Positions 1 through 9,530 of a stretch of 64,000 bases of DNA are shown one piece after another. A program made the position numbers and the translations under genes. The stretch covers positions 1 through 64,000 of the forward strand of contig NZ_JAPDPJ010000017.1 of assembly GCF_026013605.1 (NCBI RefSeq). The letters run 5' to 3'. Numbering within the stretch: position 1 is the first letter of the stretch; each line of letters opens with the position of its first letter. The notes below the pieces were generated by a model. That model did no database searches and was not told the DNA's origin. It saw nothing but the letters and a program-made list of their open reading frames with translations. Source of the DNA: Plebeiibacterium sediminum. Its GTDB lineage: Bacteria; Bacteroidota; Bacteroidia; Bacteroidales; Marinilabiliaceae.

Positions 1-63
1 TCTTATTTAAACTATCAAACACCTGATGAGTATGGAAAGGTGGTTATCAGAAATGTGGCTTAA
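1..63 (+). pseudogene. Possible 3' end of a transposase, cut by the window edge
   Basis: The first 63 bases are an open frame ending in TAA. Its last residues read SYLNYQTPDEYGKVVIRNVA. The NYQTPDEY stretch resembles the C-terminal tail of IS3-family (rve-type) integrase-domain transposases, which often end in an N-Y-x-T-P-x-E motif. Only 20 residues are visible, so it cannot be told whether the gene is intact upstream of the window. A degraded IS630-type element 1.5 kb away makes a mobile-element end plausible. It could also be the end of an unrelated gene. Confidence 0.35.
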
Positions 64-177
64 CTTTTTGTCTAGTTTTTTATTGCAATTCCACTACTGT
101 TATTGATCGTTTTCATGTTCAAAAATTGGCTTGTGATAAACGTATTTAATATATGTTATTCTGTTTGAAAAATTGTT

Positions 178-1389
178 TTATTTAGATATTTTCTCTGAAA
201 ATATAATTTTGGTTATAAGTTTTTTTGAATGCACTATACAATAATGTGTTACTTTTAAAACATCTCTATTAATATTTATTATTAAAGCTAGTCTGGATTT
301 AATCCTAGCACGTCTCTCTTTTTTTAACTTTAAATTATATTCTTCCTTTATAATAGCAGGAATTATTAATGATAAAATTAATAGTATTCCAACGATTATC
401 TGAGTTAATACAGTTTCTTTATTAAGATTAAAATTTAACTTTAAAATATATATTAGAATAAGGTGAAAGGTAAAAACATCAAGAGAATACTGTCCGATGT
501 ATGAAAAAAAATTCAGTTTAATATTTGAAAAATATTTATTAACTATACAAAATAAATATGCTATTAACATAAAGTTTATCAAACGAAATGGTTGCAAAAT
601 ACGTTTATTATTGTAAAGTAAACTAAAAAGATCGTTATTATATTCAGGTAGTGTATGTCTAAAAATGAAAAGAGTAAAGACTATAATTAATGTGGAGTAT
701 ACAATTTTTGAATTGTAACTAATTTTGAAATTATGATAAAAGTTTTGATATCCTAAAAATAATCCAATTGTAAATAAAAATTGCCATCCAAATATATTAA
801 AAGCACCAAGATTAATATCCAATTTAGATAAAATTCCATAATATATAACTTCAATAGAAGTAAATTGAATTAATGCCCATATAGTAAAACTAATAAGCAA
901 AGTAATTTTGTAATTGTATTTAAAACCAATTAAAATAATTGGACTAAATGCTATCAGTATTATATATAAGGGCAGTATATCGAGACACCAAGGCTGTTTT
1001 AGTAATAGTACAGTCTTTAAATTATAAATTAGAGAATATATTTCTATACGAAATATATTAGGGTTTATAGACGATGATGGAATGAAAATAATAATACTAT
1101 ATATAAGTAGATGCAATACAACTATTGAAGCTATATGATACTTATAAATACACCATACTCGTTTCATCGTTTTTTGTAAAAGCATATTTACATTATTTAA
1201 ATATTTAGAATATATTAAACCAAATAAATATGCTGATATAAATATAAAACCTTCAGCAGCTGAAAAAAATCCTAAAGGATGGTCGGTGTAATAATTAATA
1301 AAAGATAATGAAGTGTGATCAATTAGCATAGTAATTAGAAGTAAACCTCTAATTGAATCAATAAATAAATTTCTTTTCATTTTATACAT
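178..1389 (-). CDS. OpgC-like membrane acyltransferase
   Basis: A 403-residue integral membrane protein with about ten hydrophobic segments. The N-terminus (RNLFIDSIRGLLLITMLIDH, then a D-H-P-L-G-F and E-G-F-I-F-I-S-A-Y pattern by residue 60) is the signature of the OpgC family, related to acyltransferase 3. Such proteins transfer acyl groups, for example succinyl groups on osmoregulated glucans, to polysaccharides at the inner membrane. Two ATG starts lie three codons apart (1389 and 1380). The last 50 residues are a basic cytoplasmic tail. It lies at the distal end of the exopolysaccharide cluster in the same orientation, separated from it by a broken IS630-like element, so it may be an outlier of the cluster. 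The family call is firm; the acyl donor and acceptor are unknown. Confidence 0.75.
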   Translation of the reverse strand: MYKMKRNLFIDSIRGLLLITMLIDHTSLSFINYYTDHPLGFFSAAEGFIFISAYLFGLIYSKYLNNVNMLLQKTMKRVWCIYKYHIASIVVLHLLIYSIIIFIPSSSINPNIFRIEIYSLIYNLKTVLLLKQPWCLDILPLYIILIAFSPIILIGFKYNYKITLLISFTIWALIQFTSIEVIYYGILSKLDINLGAFNIFGWQFLFTIGLFLGYQNFYHNFKISYNSKIVYSTLIIVFTLFIFRHTLPEYNNDLFSLLYNNKRILQPFRLINFMLIAYLFCIVNKYFSNIKLNFFSYIGQYSLDVFTFHLILIYILKLNFNLNKETVLTQIIVGILLILSLIIPAIIKEEYNLKLKKERRARIKSRLALIININRDVLKVTHYCIVHSKKLITKIIFSEKISK

Positions 1390-1524
1390 TTTAGCTCATT
1401 ATTTTGGTCTAGGACTATTAGGTTTATGAGGTTTTAATTAATATTAATTTGATAAATAAATGTGCCTTAATAATTATCATCTAACACTTAGTGGTATTTA
1501 TTAATTTTAAATTGCATAATCTTA

Positions 1525-2657
1525 TATAATACCATTATGACTACGAAATAAGCCTTATTTTAACTATCTTGGCATTACGCCAACGACGTCAAAAATTACA
1601 GTTTCTGAAAATACTAAGATATTAAGAAAATTGCTTCAATCATCAAACAATCAAAAGGTTAGATTAAAAATCAGAAGCCTTCTTCTTTTACAATCAAAAG
1701 ATTTCAAAAAACAGAAAGATATTTCCACTCATTTAGGTATAGGATATTCCACCTTAAAAAGTTGGTACAGAGACTATTCTAAGAATGGCCTTGATGCTTT
1801 TTTGAAAATTAAAGAGAAAGGTAAACCAAAGAGTATAATCACAATGAAGTACATGAAGCTTTAAAACAAAAACTTAATAATTCTGAAGATCCTTTGCTAG
1901 GATATTGGGATGCTGTTTTATGGGTTAAAAAACTATTTCTCTTGGATGTTAAGTATGCTACACTTCGAAAATATATGATCACCAATTTTGGCACCAAACT
2001 TAAATCTCCCAGGAAATGGCATTATAAAAAAGATGATCAGGCTATTTAAGCCTTTTTAAAAACTACCAAATGAATTCAAGTCGATTAGAACAAGTCTAAA
2101 TAAAAATAAGTATAAATCCATTAATTTATATTTTCAAGACGAAAGCAGATTTGGTCTAATGACACCTATTGGTATATATCTGACTGCAAAAGGAGTTAAA
2201 CCAATTGTTAAATATCAACATGGTTTTAAAAATACCTACTTATATGGCGCGTTTTTACCTGTTGATGGAGATGCATTTGTATTAAAATTGAAGTCACTAC
2301 AAGCGAGATATTTTATAAATATATAGAGCAGCTTTCTTTGCATAGACCAGAAGAGTTTAAAATAATGGTCATTGATAATGCAGGATTTTATTCTCTACAG
2401 AATTATGAGATTCCTGATAATATTAAACTATTAAGATTACCCCCATACACACCGGAATTAAATCCTTCTGAAAAAATCTGGGCATTTATAATACAATATT
2501 ATAAGAACAATATATTTGAAAATATGGTACAACTAAAGAAATGGCTTAGTGATTTTATTGTCAATAATATTAATCCTAAAATCTTTAAATCGATTACGAA
2601 CCATCTCATTTACATGAAATATTATAAGGCCAATTTCATGGTTTAAATGGTATAATA
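1525..2657 (+). mobile_element. Degraded IS630-family insertion sequence
   Basis: The two transposase pieces are flanked by imperfect terminal inverted repeats. The left one at 1525-1536 reads TATAATACCATT, and the inverted right one at 2646-2657 reads TATTATACCATT (11 of 12 matching). The implied element of about 1.13 kb fits the usual IS630 size. The ends are my inference from this match. TA target duplications, expected for IS630, cannot be confirmed in such AT-rich flanks. Confidence 0.55.
1562..2646 (+). pseudogene. IS630-family transposase, frameshifted
   Basis: Three coding pieces of one transposase lie in different frames. The first (about 1571-1864) carries the N-terminal helix-turn-helix typical of IS630 (KDISTHLGIGYSTLKSWYRD). 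A middle stretch (about 1865-2320) has stops and frame changes but still encodes YFQDESRFGLMTP, which holds the first catalytic Asp of the DDE domain. The last piece (2338-2646) encodes VIDNAGFYS and LPPYTPELNPSEKIW, which contain the second catalytic Asp and the final Glu. No continuous frame of the expected ~340 residues exists and no good start codon precedes the first piece; only a TTG at 1631 opens it. The element is therefore dead unless complemented in trans. Confidence 0.85.
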
Positions 2658-3445
2658 ACATTTGTATGTCAATTTTTATAATAGCTTTGGGTAATTATTT
2701 CTTCGGAAAGATTTTTATCCGACATATTTAATAGGATTATTAAGAAATTATATCATCTAGAATTTGGAAATTATTTAAATACTGTGATATATTTATAAGT
2801 TATGATGTTTGCCTACCATAGAAACAGCATTGATTCGTTGCACTTCAATCGACATGTCAGTATGGTTCCTGCACTATAATCAAGATTTTTTTTCATATGA
2901 TTGTGCAATACTTCTTTTAAGTACAACTTCTACAGAAATTTAATTTCCTCTTTTATCTCAATCATTGATGATTTTGACATGAATTGTAAATATGAAAAAT
3001 ACAGAACGACATTACAATTATTTAATGTATTATGATACAATGGGGTTCTTTAAGAGGTAAGTTTGTGATACTTTATTTGAATAGATGAGTCAATTCTTTC
3101 TACATAAAGCATCTAGGCTTTGATTATTTATGTAGGAAGCTAACAAACATTTCAGAGCAGTTTATGCGTTAATACAAGAATAAACTATGCAAATTTCAAA
3201 ATGGAAAATAATAAGAATACACCTAATATATACTTGTAAATAATAAAATAGTACATTAAATCAATTTGTTATGAGATAGAAAGTAAATAGGAAAGATAAT
3301 TCAATAATTACCAATAAATTCAAAAAAAAGGGTAGATTGTTCTTAATTAAAGTTGAAGTATTATTTGAATATTGTTATGCGAAAAAGCTCAATAAGATAT
3401 ATACTTTGACATTATGATACATATTATCATGTATAATGCTAATAT
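2658..3445. other. Intergenic stretch without recognisable gene
   Basis: About 790 bases between the IS630 relic and the next acyltransferase. No frame gives a recognisable protein. The only structure noticed is an inverted repeat at 3100-3135 (arms CTACATAAA and TTTATGTAG, with an inner AAAGC/GCTTT pairing). The stretch is very AT-rich and may be old insertion debris. Confidence 0.5.
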
Positions 3446-4483
3446 TTATGTTAATATTTGGCTTAACATTCTGTTTCTGGATAAAACCTCGACAAAAACT
3501 AGTGAAATGAAATATATTATAATTGGAAATCCAATTTCAAATATAGGATGATAGTATTTAATAAAAAAAGGTTTTAAAATAGGAATAAGTAAAACATGGA
3601 TTGCATATATGCCTAGTGTTTTTTGTCCTACATAATTAAAAAATGGGATATTAAAAAAGTTTTGATTAGATAGTGAAATAATAGCAATACCTAATCCCAT
3701 AAAATACGTAGCAAATACATAGTCCTGATTCCCTGATGTATTGTAATATTTTTTTAAGATAAATATCTCTAAAAAATGGAAAAATAATCCTAAAATAAAA
3801 ATTACAAATCCTATTTTTAACCATTTCGTCTTAGGTGTAAATGATGCTATTTTGTATCCTGACACAAAAAAAATTAAACCTAAAAAAAGACTATTTCTTG
3901 TATCGAAATGTAAATTTATACCTAAAGGGGTATTAATATAAGCTTTTGCTAAAACACCAATAATATATAAAAATATAGCAATCGTAATGAGCGATTTATT
4001 TAGGTTGAATTTTATAAAAATACTCGTTGTCAGGATTGAAAAGAATAATGAACTCAAAAACCATAAATGTATGCTTGTTCCTTCTAAAAGAAGAATTTTT
4101 GGATGACTTATGTAATATGAAATTCTCTCCAGTACATTATTTCCCATTTCTAATACACCTGCATCTAGCAAAGAATAGAATTTATAAAAAGGGAAAAGGT
4201 ATATTAAATTCCAAAATATCCAAATGATTGCAATACGTAATGCCATTTTTTTTGTTGTTGATTCTATTGAATTACTTTTATTTATTTTAACACTATAAAA
4301 ATAACCAGATATTACAAAGAAAAATGGCACCGCAAACCTTGCCAATTGATTAATAAGTCCAAATAAATATATATTTCCTTGAGAATTATCAAAGGCATTA
4401 GGAAGAAAAGGATTTGTATGAATTGCTATTACGAAAATAATTGCAACTACTCTCATAAAATCTACACTATTTATTCTTTTCAT
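3446..4483 (-). CDS. Acyltransferase 3 family membrane protein
   Basis: A 345-residue protein with about ten membrane segments. It starts with MKRINSVDFMRVVAIIFVIA and then H-T, the R-x10-H arrangement of acyltransferase 3 (PF01757) enzymes, in which the early Arg/His pair is needed for transfer. F-F-V-I-S-G-Y at about residue 55 is also typical. These enzymes O-acetylate or otherwise acylate sugars of surface polysaccharides at the inner membrane. It is the last clear member of the minus-strand exopolysaccharide cluster, about 220 bases downstream of the SGNH-like gene. Substrate and acyl group cannot be read from sequence. Confidence 0.85.
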   Translation of the reverse strand: MKRINSVDFMRVVAIIFVIAIHTNPFLPNAFDNSQGNIYLFGLINQLARFAVPFFFVISGYFYSVKINKSNSIESTTKKMALRIAIIWIFWNLIYLFPFYKFYSLLDAGVLEMGNNVLERISYYISHPKILLLEGTSIHLWFLSSLFFSILTTSIFIKFNLNKSLITIAIFLYIIGVLAKAYINTPLGINLHFDTRNSLFLGLIFFVSGYKIASFTPKTKWLKIGFVIFILGLFFHFLEIFILKKYYNTSGNQDYVFATYFMGLGIAIISLSNQNFFNIPFFNYVGQKTLGIYAIHVLLIPILKPFFIKYYHPIFEIGFPIIIYFISLVFVEVLSRNRMLSQILT

Positions 4484-4701
4484 TTATAGTGGATGTTATT
4501 TTTTTGGAATTGAAAGTTAGATAAGATTCAATAAATCAGTGCTGTAGAGTTCGGTTATCCTTAAATAATTGAAGTTTAAGACCTATTCAGACTTAGTATT
4601 AACCTTCTTATTTAAACAATAGATTTACTCGAACTTTGGTTAGAAGTAATCTAATTTATTTGATGGTTTCTCAAATACTAAAATAAAATATACAATATAG
4701 T

Positions 4702-5610
4702 TTAGTGTTTAATAAATTGTAGAATTTTTTGTGTAAAGAGTTGAGCTCCACTTTTATTTAAATGATAAGTATCTGCAAATAATTTTTTATTATTTAAGAA
4801 ATCAGTATCTTTTGAATAATCAAGAAATGTTACATTATTTTTTCTGCATATTTCGCTACAAATATCAATTGAATAATCTTTATTATATTTGAAATAAACT
4901 GGAGAATAAATAATTGTTAGGGGAATATTTTTTTCGTTACATAACTTAATAAAATCATTAAATGCATTGTATTTATGTTTATCAATATTATATTTTTCAG
5001 GTTTGTCTATAATGTTAATATTATATTCCCATGTGTTGGTCAATGGTACAAATCCCTTATAAGCACCTTTATTTACACTCCTAAATTTATTTATTTCTAA
5101 ATTACCTATGATTATTGTTGTTAATAATGAATTAAAGGGATATATCTTGGAAAACAATTTGTATTTTTCAAAAGGTGATTTTAATTCAATTAAATCTTTC
5201 AATTCGTTATGAGTTCTATAATAAGGTAATAAACATGATAAAGCATCATAATCCTGTTGTGAAAACTCAAAAGTTCCATTGAAATCAAGTATTATTTTTT
5301 TGGGGGTATATCTTTTTAATACTGATTTTAATACTGCAGTTTGGTAGAATATATAATGTCCATCACTTCCTGTATTATAGGCAGATAAGTTTGTGCTATC
5401 TTCAATTATTTTAACATTATAATGATGGTTAGCTCTTGAGGATCCAAAAATTAGTATATCTGCTTTTGTACTGTCTAAAGAATAGGTTGTTCGATAAAGA
5501 AGGCCAGAAGTATTTTTTAAATAATAAAAGTTTAGTCCTTTGCCTATTAAGTAATCACAAAGAGCTAATATAAAAAAAGATATTATAATTATTTTGAAAT
5601 ATTTTTTCAT
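4702..5610 (-). CDS. SGNH-hydrolase-like protein, partner of the MBOAT acyltransferase
   Basis: 302 residues with one N-terminal membrane anchor (about residues 5-25), followed by a periplasmic domain. The stretch ADILIFGSSRANHHY resembles the block I Ser region of SGNH/GDSL hydrolases. Near the C-terminus, ADTYHLNKSGAQLF supplies the Asp-x-x-His of block V. The gene starts 12 bases after the stop of the MBOAT gene. In alginate acetylation (AlgI with AlgJ/AlgX) and peptidoglycan acetylation (PatA/PatB) the MBOAT moves the acyl group across the membrane and an SGNH-type partner transfers it. The same division of work is inferred here. The sequence itself is divergent. Confidence 0.6.
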   Translation of the reverse strand: MKKYFKIIIISFFILALCDYLIGKGLNFYYLKNTSGLLYRTTYSLDSTKADILIFGSSRANHHYNVKIIEDSTNLSAYNTGSDGHYIFYQTAVLKSVLKRYTPKKIILDFNGTFEFSQQDYDALSCLLPYYRTHNELKDLIELKSPFEKYKLFSKIYPFNSLLTTIIIGNLEINKFRSVNKGAYKGFVPLTNTWEYNINIIDKPEKYNIDKHKYNAFNDFIKLCNEKNIPLTIIYSPVYFKYNKDYSIDICSEICRKNNVTFLDYSKDTDFLNNKKLFADTYHLNKSGAQLFTQKILQFIKH

Positions 5611-5622
5611 TGTAACTTTAAA

Positions 5623-7023
5623 TTAAAATTGAAAATAAATGAATTGTCCACCATCAAAAACTCCTATCATCAATATAAGTATCGTTAATGTAGCGTACCA
5701 TGTATATTTTATAATTTTATTGTTTTCAAATGTTAAAGTAAATGAGCATTCGTCATAAATATCTTTAATAATTAGAATTATCAAACCAATAAATCCGTAA
5801 ATAAAAACCTTATTATCTCCAAAAAATAATGGACCATGTTTTGTGAAAATATTTTGTATTACTTTTATTGCATCAGCAGAGTTATTCGCTCTGAAAAAAA
5901 TCCAGGTAAAATCTATTAGTATAAAAGTACTTATAATCTGAATCAGATTGGTAAATCTATTGGACAGCTTTATTCTAAAAGGTTTAAAAATGCTGTAAAC
6001 AACTTGAAAAATTCCGTTTAATCCACCCCATATAACAAAAGTCCAATTTGCACCATGCCATAAACCACTGACTAGGAATGTTATAATTAGGTTTAGATAT
6101 TTCTGTTTTTTACTTACTCTATTGCCTCCTAATGGTATGTATACATAATCCTTAAACCAAGTGGATAATGATATATGCCATCTATGCCAAAAATCCGGAC
6201 AGTTTTTTGCAAAATACGGTCTGCAAAAATTTGTCATTAAATCAAAACCTAAAATTTTAGCACACCCAATAGCTATATTTGAATATCCTCCAAAATCACA
6301 ATATATCTGAAAAGCAAAAAAAATAGTGGCTATAATTAAGGTGGGTGAATTATGCATATTAATATTGTTGTATACAGAATCAACATAAATTGACAGTCTA
6401 TCTGCTACCACAACTTTCATAAAATAACCCCATATAATTAGTTTCGTTCCTTCTATTGCTTTAGCATAATTGAAAACGATTTCTTTACTAAATTGAGGTA
6501 AAAGATTTGTGGCTCTTTCGATAGGTCCTGCAACTAATTGAGGAAAGAAGGATACAAACAAAGCATACTTACCAAAATTGTTTTCATGTTTTAGTTTATT
6601 ATAATATACATCAATTGAATATCCTACTGCCTGAAAAGTGTAAAAAGAAATTCCAACAGGTAATAGAAGCTTAAATTCAGGAAAACGAACTCTTATATTA
6701 AAATAATTAAGAAAGTTAAAAAGCGAATCGGTTAAAAAATTATAATATTTAAATAAAAATAAAATTCCGAAATTCAGGATAATACTGGCTATTAATAATA
6801 CTTTTCTAACTTTAATATCTTTAACTTTATCTAATTTAAATGCACATAAATATGTTATAAAAGTTGATAAAAATATTAATATAGCATAAATGGGTTCCCA
6901 ATTCATGTAAAAGAAATAACTGGCTAATAATAAGAATACCCAGCGAAATTTATTAGGAATTAAATAATAAATTACACAAACAACAGGGAAAAATAGCAGA
7001 TAATTAAATGAATTAAATAGCAC
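5623..7023 (-). CDS. MBOAT family O-acyltransferase (AlgI-like)
   Basis: 466 residues with a typical AlgI/DltB layout of about 11 membrane segments. The start MLFNSFNYLLFFPVVCVIYY is the usual beginning of the family. Conserved blocks are FFPQLVAGPIERA near residue 160, DFWHRWHISLSTWFKDYVY near residue 280 and the catalytic-His block SGLWHGANWTFVIWG near residue 320. MBOATs of this type carry acyl groups across the inner membrane for O-acylation of extracytoplasmic polymers. It lies between the tyrosine kinase gene (60 bases upstream) and the SGNH-like partner (12 bases downstream), so it is probably co-transcribed with both. Role in modifying the exopolysaccharide is inferred from context. 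Confidence 0.9.
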   Translation of the reverse strand: MLFNSFNYLLFFPVVCVIYYLIPNKFRWVFLLLASYFFYMNWEPIYAILIFLSTFITYLCAFKLDKVKDIKVRKVLLIASIILNFGILFLFKYYNFLTDSLFNFLNYFNIRVRFPEFKLLLPVGISFYTFQAVGYSIDVYYNKLKHENNFGKYALFVSFFPQLVAGPIERATNLLPQFSKEIVFNYAKAIEGTKLIIWGYFMKVVVADRLSIYVDSVYNNINMHNSPTLIIATIFFAFQIYCDFGGYSNIAIGCAKILGFDLMTNFCRPYFAKNCPDFWHRWHISLSTWFKDYVYIPLGGNRVSKKQKYLNLIITFLVSGLWHGANWTFVIWGGLNGIFQVVYSIFKPFRIKLSNRFTNLIQIISTFILIDFTWIFFRANNSADAIKVIQNIFTKHGPLFFGDNKVFIYGFIGLIILIIKDIYDECSFTLTFENNKIIKYTWYATLTILILMIGVFDGGQFIYFQF

Positions 7024-7083
7024 AAATTATATTTTTAAATTTATTATGGAACATGAAAAAAATGGCTAAAAAGAAATGATTTA

Positions 7084-9477
7084 TTATGCCGACCGTCTAA
7101 ACAATTTTTTCCAAAAATTTACCTTCTCTTCTATATCATCATAATACTCTTCTTTATAATTACCATATTTTCCATAACCTGTATTATATCTTTTGTCACT
7201 AGTACCATTCAGAATAATTGCAGGATTATTAAAATTATCTTTATCCTTTAATTGATTGATAAAAGAAGTCTGCTTTTTATGACTATATCCATGTCTAACA
7301 ACAGTTATATTGATGTCAGCATATTTTCCAATTAGAAAACCGTCCACAACAAAGGATAAAGGTGCATTATCCAAAACAACATAATGAAAGTCCTTTCTTG
7401 CCTGATCTATTAGATCTTTAAATTTACCATTGCCAATAAGTTCTGCCGGATTAATAGGGATAGGACCTGCATTAATATAGTAAAGATTTTCCTGTTCGGT
7501 TGCTTTAATAATTTCATTATAATTATGTTTTCCTATTAAATAGGATGAGACTCCAATATCATTATTAGAGTTGAATATTTTGTGTAATCTAGGTTTACGA
7601 AGATCACAACCAATTAACAGTACATTTTTATTATCCATAGCTAAAACTGATGCTAGGTTTAAACATGTAAATGTTTTTCCTTCACCAGGGATTGAGGAAT
7701 GAATAGCAATAACTTTTGAATCTTTAGAATTGGATAAATATTGTAAATTCATTCTTAAGTTTCGAAAATTCTCAGCAATGCTTGAACGTGGATACTTAAC
7801 AATTGGAATCTCCATTGAATATTTACTTTTGGGAATTTCAGCTATGATTGGAAGTTTACTGATCTTTTCTAGCTCGTCATAACTTTTTATGGTATCATCC
7901 AGGAAATCATATAAAAAAATGATGATTAAGGGTATTGAAAAACCCAGTAACAGACCAATTATTAAATATATTTTATTATTAAGGCCTGTATGGATTACTG
8001 TTTCAAGTCTAGCTGGATCCATAACTGTTGCGTCAGGAATATTAGATGCGGACGTAATAGCTGCCTCTGCCCTTTTTTGTAAAAGGAAGGTGTATAATTC
8101 ATTATTTATGTCAAAAGTTCTTTTTATATTGATAAGTTGCTGTTCTGTTTTAGGTAGCGAAGCCAATTTTACTTGTACTCCATTCATCTGCGAATTGATA
8201 TTTCGGAGTTCAATAGATGTGTTTTGAAGAAGGTTTTTTATATTTTCACCTAGAGAATTTAAACAGTTATCTATTTCATTATTAAGGATTTTTATTGCAG
8301 GATTTTCTTCTTTTACAACAAAGGACATTGTTGATTTTTTATTATATAGTTCACCCAATTTTACTACCAATGCATTTAATCCAGCATCCGCAATTCCTAA
8401 TACTGAAGGTACAGCTATATTTTTCATCTGATCAGCATCATTCATATAGGTTTGCAGATTTTTAAAATAATCCATTTTACGTTGGGCTAATTCCTTTTCT
8501 GTTTGAAGAACCTTTAGTCTGTCTGCAACCTGACTTGCCTCCTGACTTAAATTAACAATTCCTTTTTTCGAGCGAAACTCAGTGAATAAATTTCCTGTTA
8601 TAGTAAGAGAATCAACTACTGTTTGTATCTGGTTATCAATAAATCTAATTGTATTTTCTGATGTGCGATTTTTTGATTCTAAATCATATTTTAAATATAC
8701 ATCTATTAAAGCATTTAAATAGTCAACTCCTCTTTGTGGAACTGTTTCTGTAAGAGACAAAATAATACCATTAGTTTTTTTATTCACTTGAGATACGCTT
8801 AATCTACTTTTAAATAAATTTGTCAAATAATTAAGATCATTTATTTTAAAATAATATTCCTTATTTTGCTGAATGTTAAAGTTTTTATTTTTTGTGATAG
8901 TAAAATTGAATAAGTTACTTTCAAAAGGAACTCCATACTCTCCTTTTTCTATTGAATCAAGATTATACTTAACACCATTTTCTATATATACACCTTGCAT
9001 TTTCAATAAAAATGATTTTGGGGATTTAGGTAGGATGAATAATTTGATACCTTTTAAGTTTTTCGAGTTCTTATTAACATCTACTATATATGGAGAAGAG
9101 GCATATAACTCCGGATCGTTAAAAATTCCTTTATAGTACCATGAAATATCCATATTTAGACTTTTTACGGCTTGTTGATTTAATGAATAAGATTGTAACA
9201 TAAAGATATGATTTTCAACACTAGTCTTACCTCCTACATCTAAACCATCAAAGATCTTATCCATACTCATACCCGTATCTTTATCCTTTATAAGAACTGT
9301 GGCATTCATATTATATGTTGCTGTTTTTCTTTTGGCAAATAAAAAACCCAAACATAATCCAATAAATCCAAAAATTACAAACCAGTACCACTTTGATAAA
9401 ACTCGAAACAGAAAACTTTTAATATCAATAGTTTGCTCATTATTCATATACTCAATTATTTCGTCGATATTTTGCAT
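7084..9477 (-). CDS. Wzc/GumC-like polysaccharide co-polymerase with BY-kinase domain
   Basis: 797 residues. An N-terminal Wzz domain begins with a membrane helix at about residues 30-50. A long periplasmic coiled-coil region follows, then a second helix at about 505-525 and a cytoplasmic bacterial tyrosine kinase domain. The kinase has Walker A SSIPGEGKT near residue 596, Walker A' VLLIGCDLRKPR and Walker B VVLDNAPL. The C-terminal tail has a tyrosine cluster (seven Tyr within about 20 residues), the autophosphorylation site of these kinases. Such proteins control chain length and couple polymerisation to the Wza exporter. The export lipoprotein gene lies 53 bases upstream. Fusion of Wzz and kinase in one chain is normal outside Firmicutes. 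Confidence 0.93.
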   Translation of the reverse strand: MQNIDEIIEYMNNEQTIDIKSFLFRVLSKWYWFVIFGFIGLCLGFLFAKRKTATYNMNATVLIKDKDTGMSMDKIFDGLDVGGKTSVENHIFMLQSYSLNQQAVKSLNMDISWYYKGIFNDPELYASSPYIVDVNKNSKNLKGIKLFILPKSPKSFLLKMQGVYIENGVKYNLDSIEKGEYGVPFESNLFNFTITKNKNFNIQQNKEYYFKINDLNYLTNLFKSRLSVSQVNKKTNGIILSLTETVPQRGVDYLNALIDVYLKYDLESKNRTSENTIRFIDNQIQTVVDSLTITGNLFTEFRSKKGIVNLSQEASQVADRLKVLQTEKELAQRKMDYFKNLQTYMNDADQMKNIAVPSVLGIADAGLNALVVKLGELYNKKSTMSFVVKEENPAIKILNNEIDNCLNSLGENIKNLLQNTSIELRNINSQMNGVQVKLASLPKTEQQLINIKRTFDINNELYTFLLQKRAEAAITSASNIPDATVMDPARLETVIHTGLNNKIYLIIGLLLGFSIPLIIIFLYDFLDDTIKSYDELEKISKLPIIAEIPKSKYSMEIPIVKYPRSSIAENFRNLRMNLQYLSNSKDSKVIAIHSSIPGEGKTFTCLNLASVLAMDNKNVLLIGCDLRKPRLHKIFNSNNDIGVSSYLIGKHNYNEIIKATEQENLYYINAGPIPINPAELIGNGKFKDLIDQARKDFHYVVLDNAPLSFVVDGFLIGKYADINITVVRHGYSHKKQTSFINQLKDKDNFNNPAIILNGTSDKRYNTGYGKYGNYKEEYYDDIEEKVNFWKKLFRRSA

Positions 9478-9530
9478 TGTAATATTTTGTAAAGTTTATG
9501 GTATTTTTTATTAACAATTATTTTATACTG

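Noticed and set aside
7889..8227. 112-residue plus-strand frame inside the tyrosine kinase gene
   Set aside because: Shadow of a well-supported gene on the other strand.
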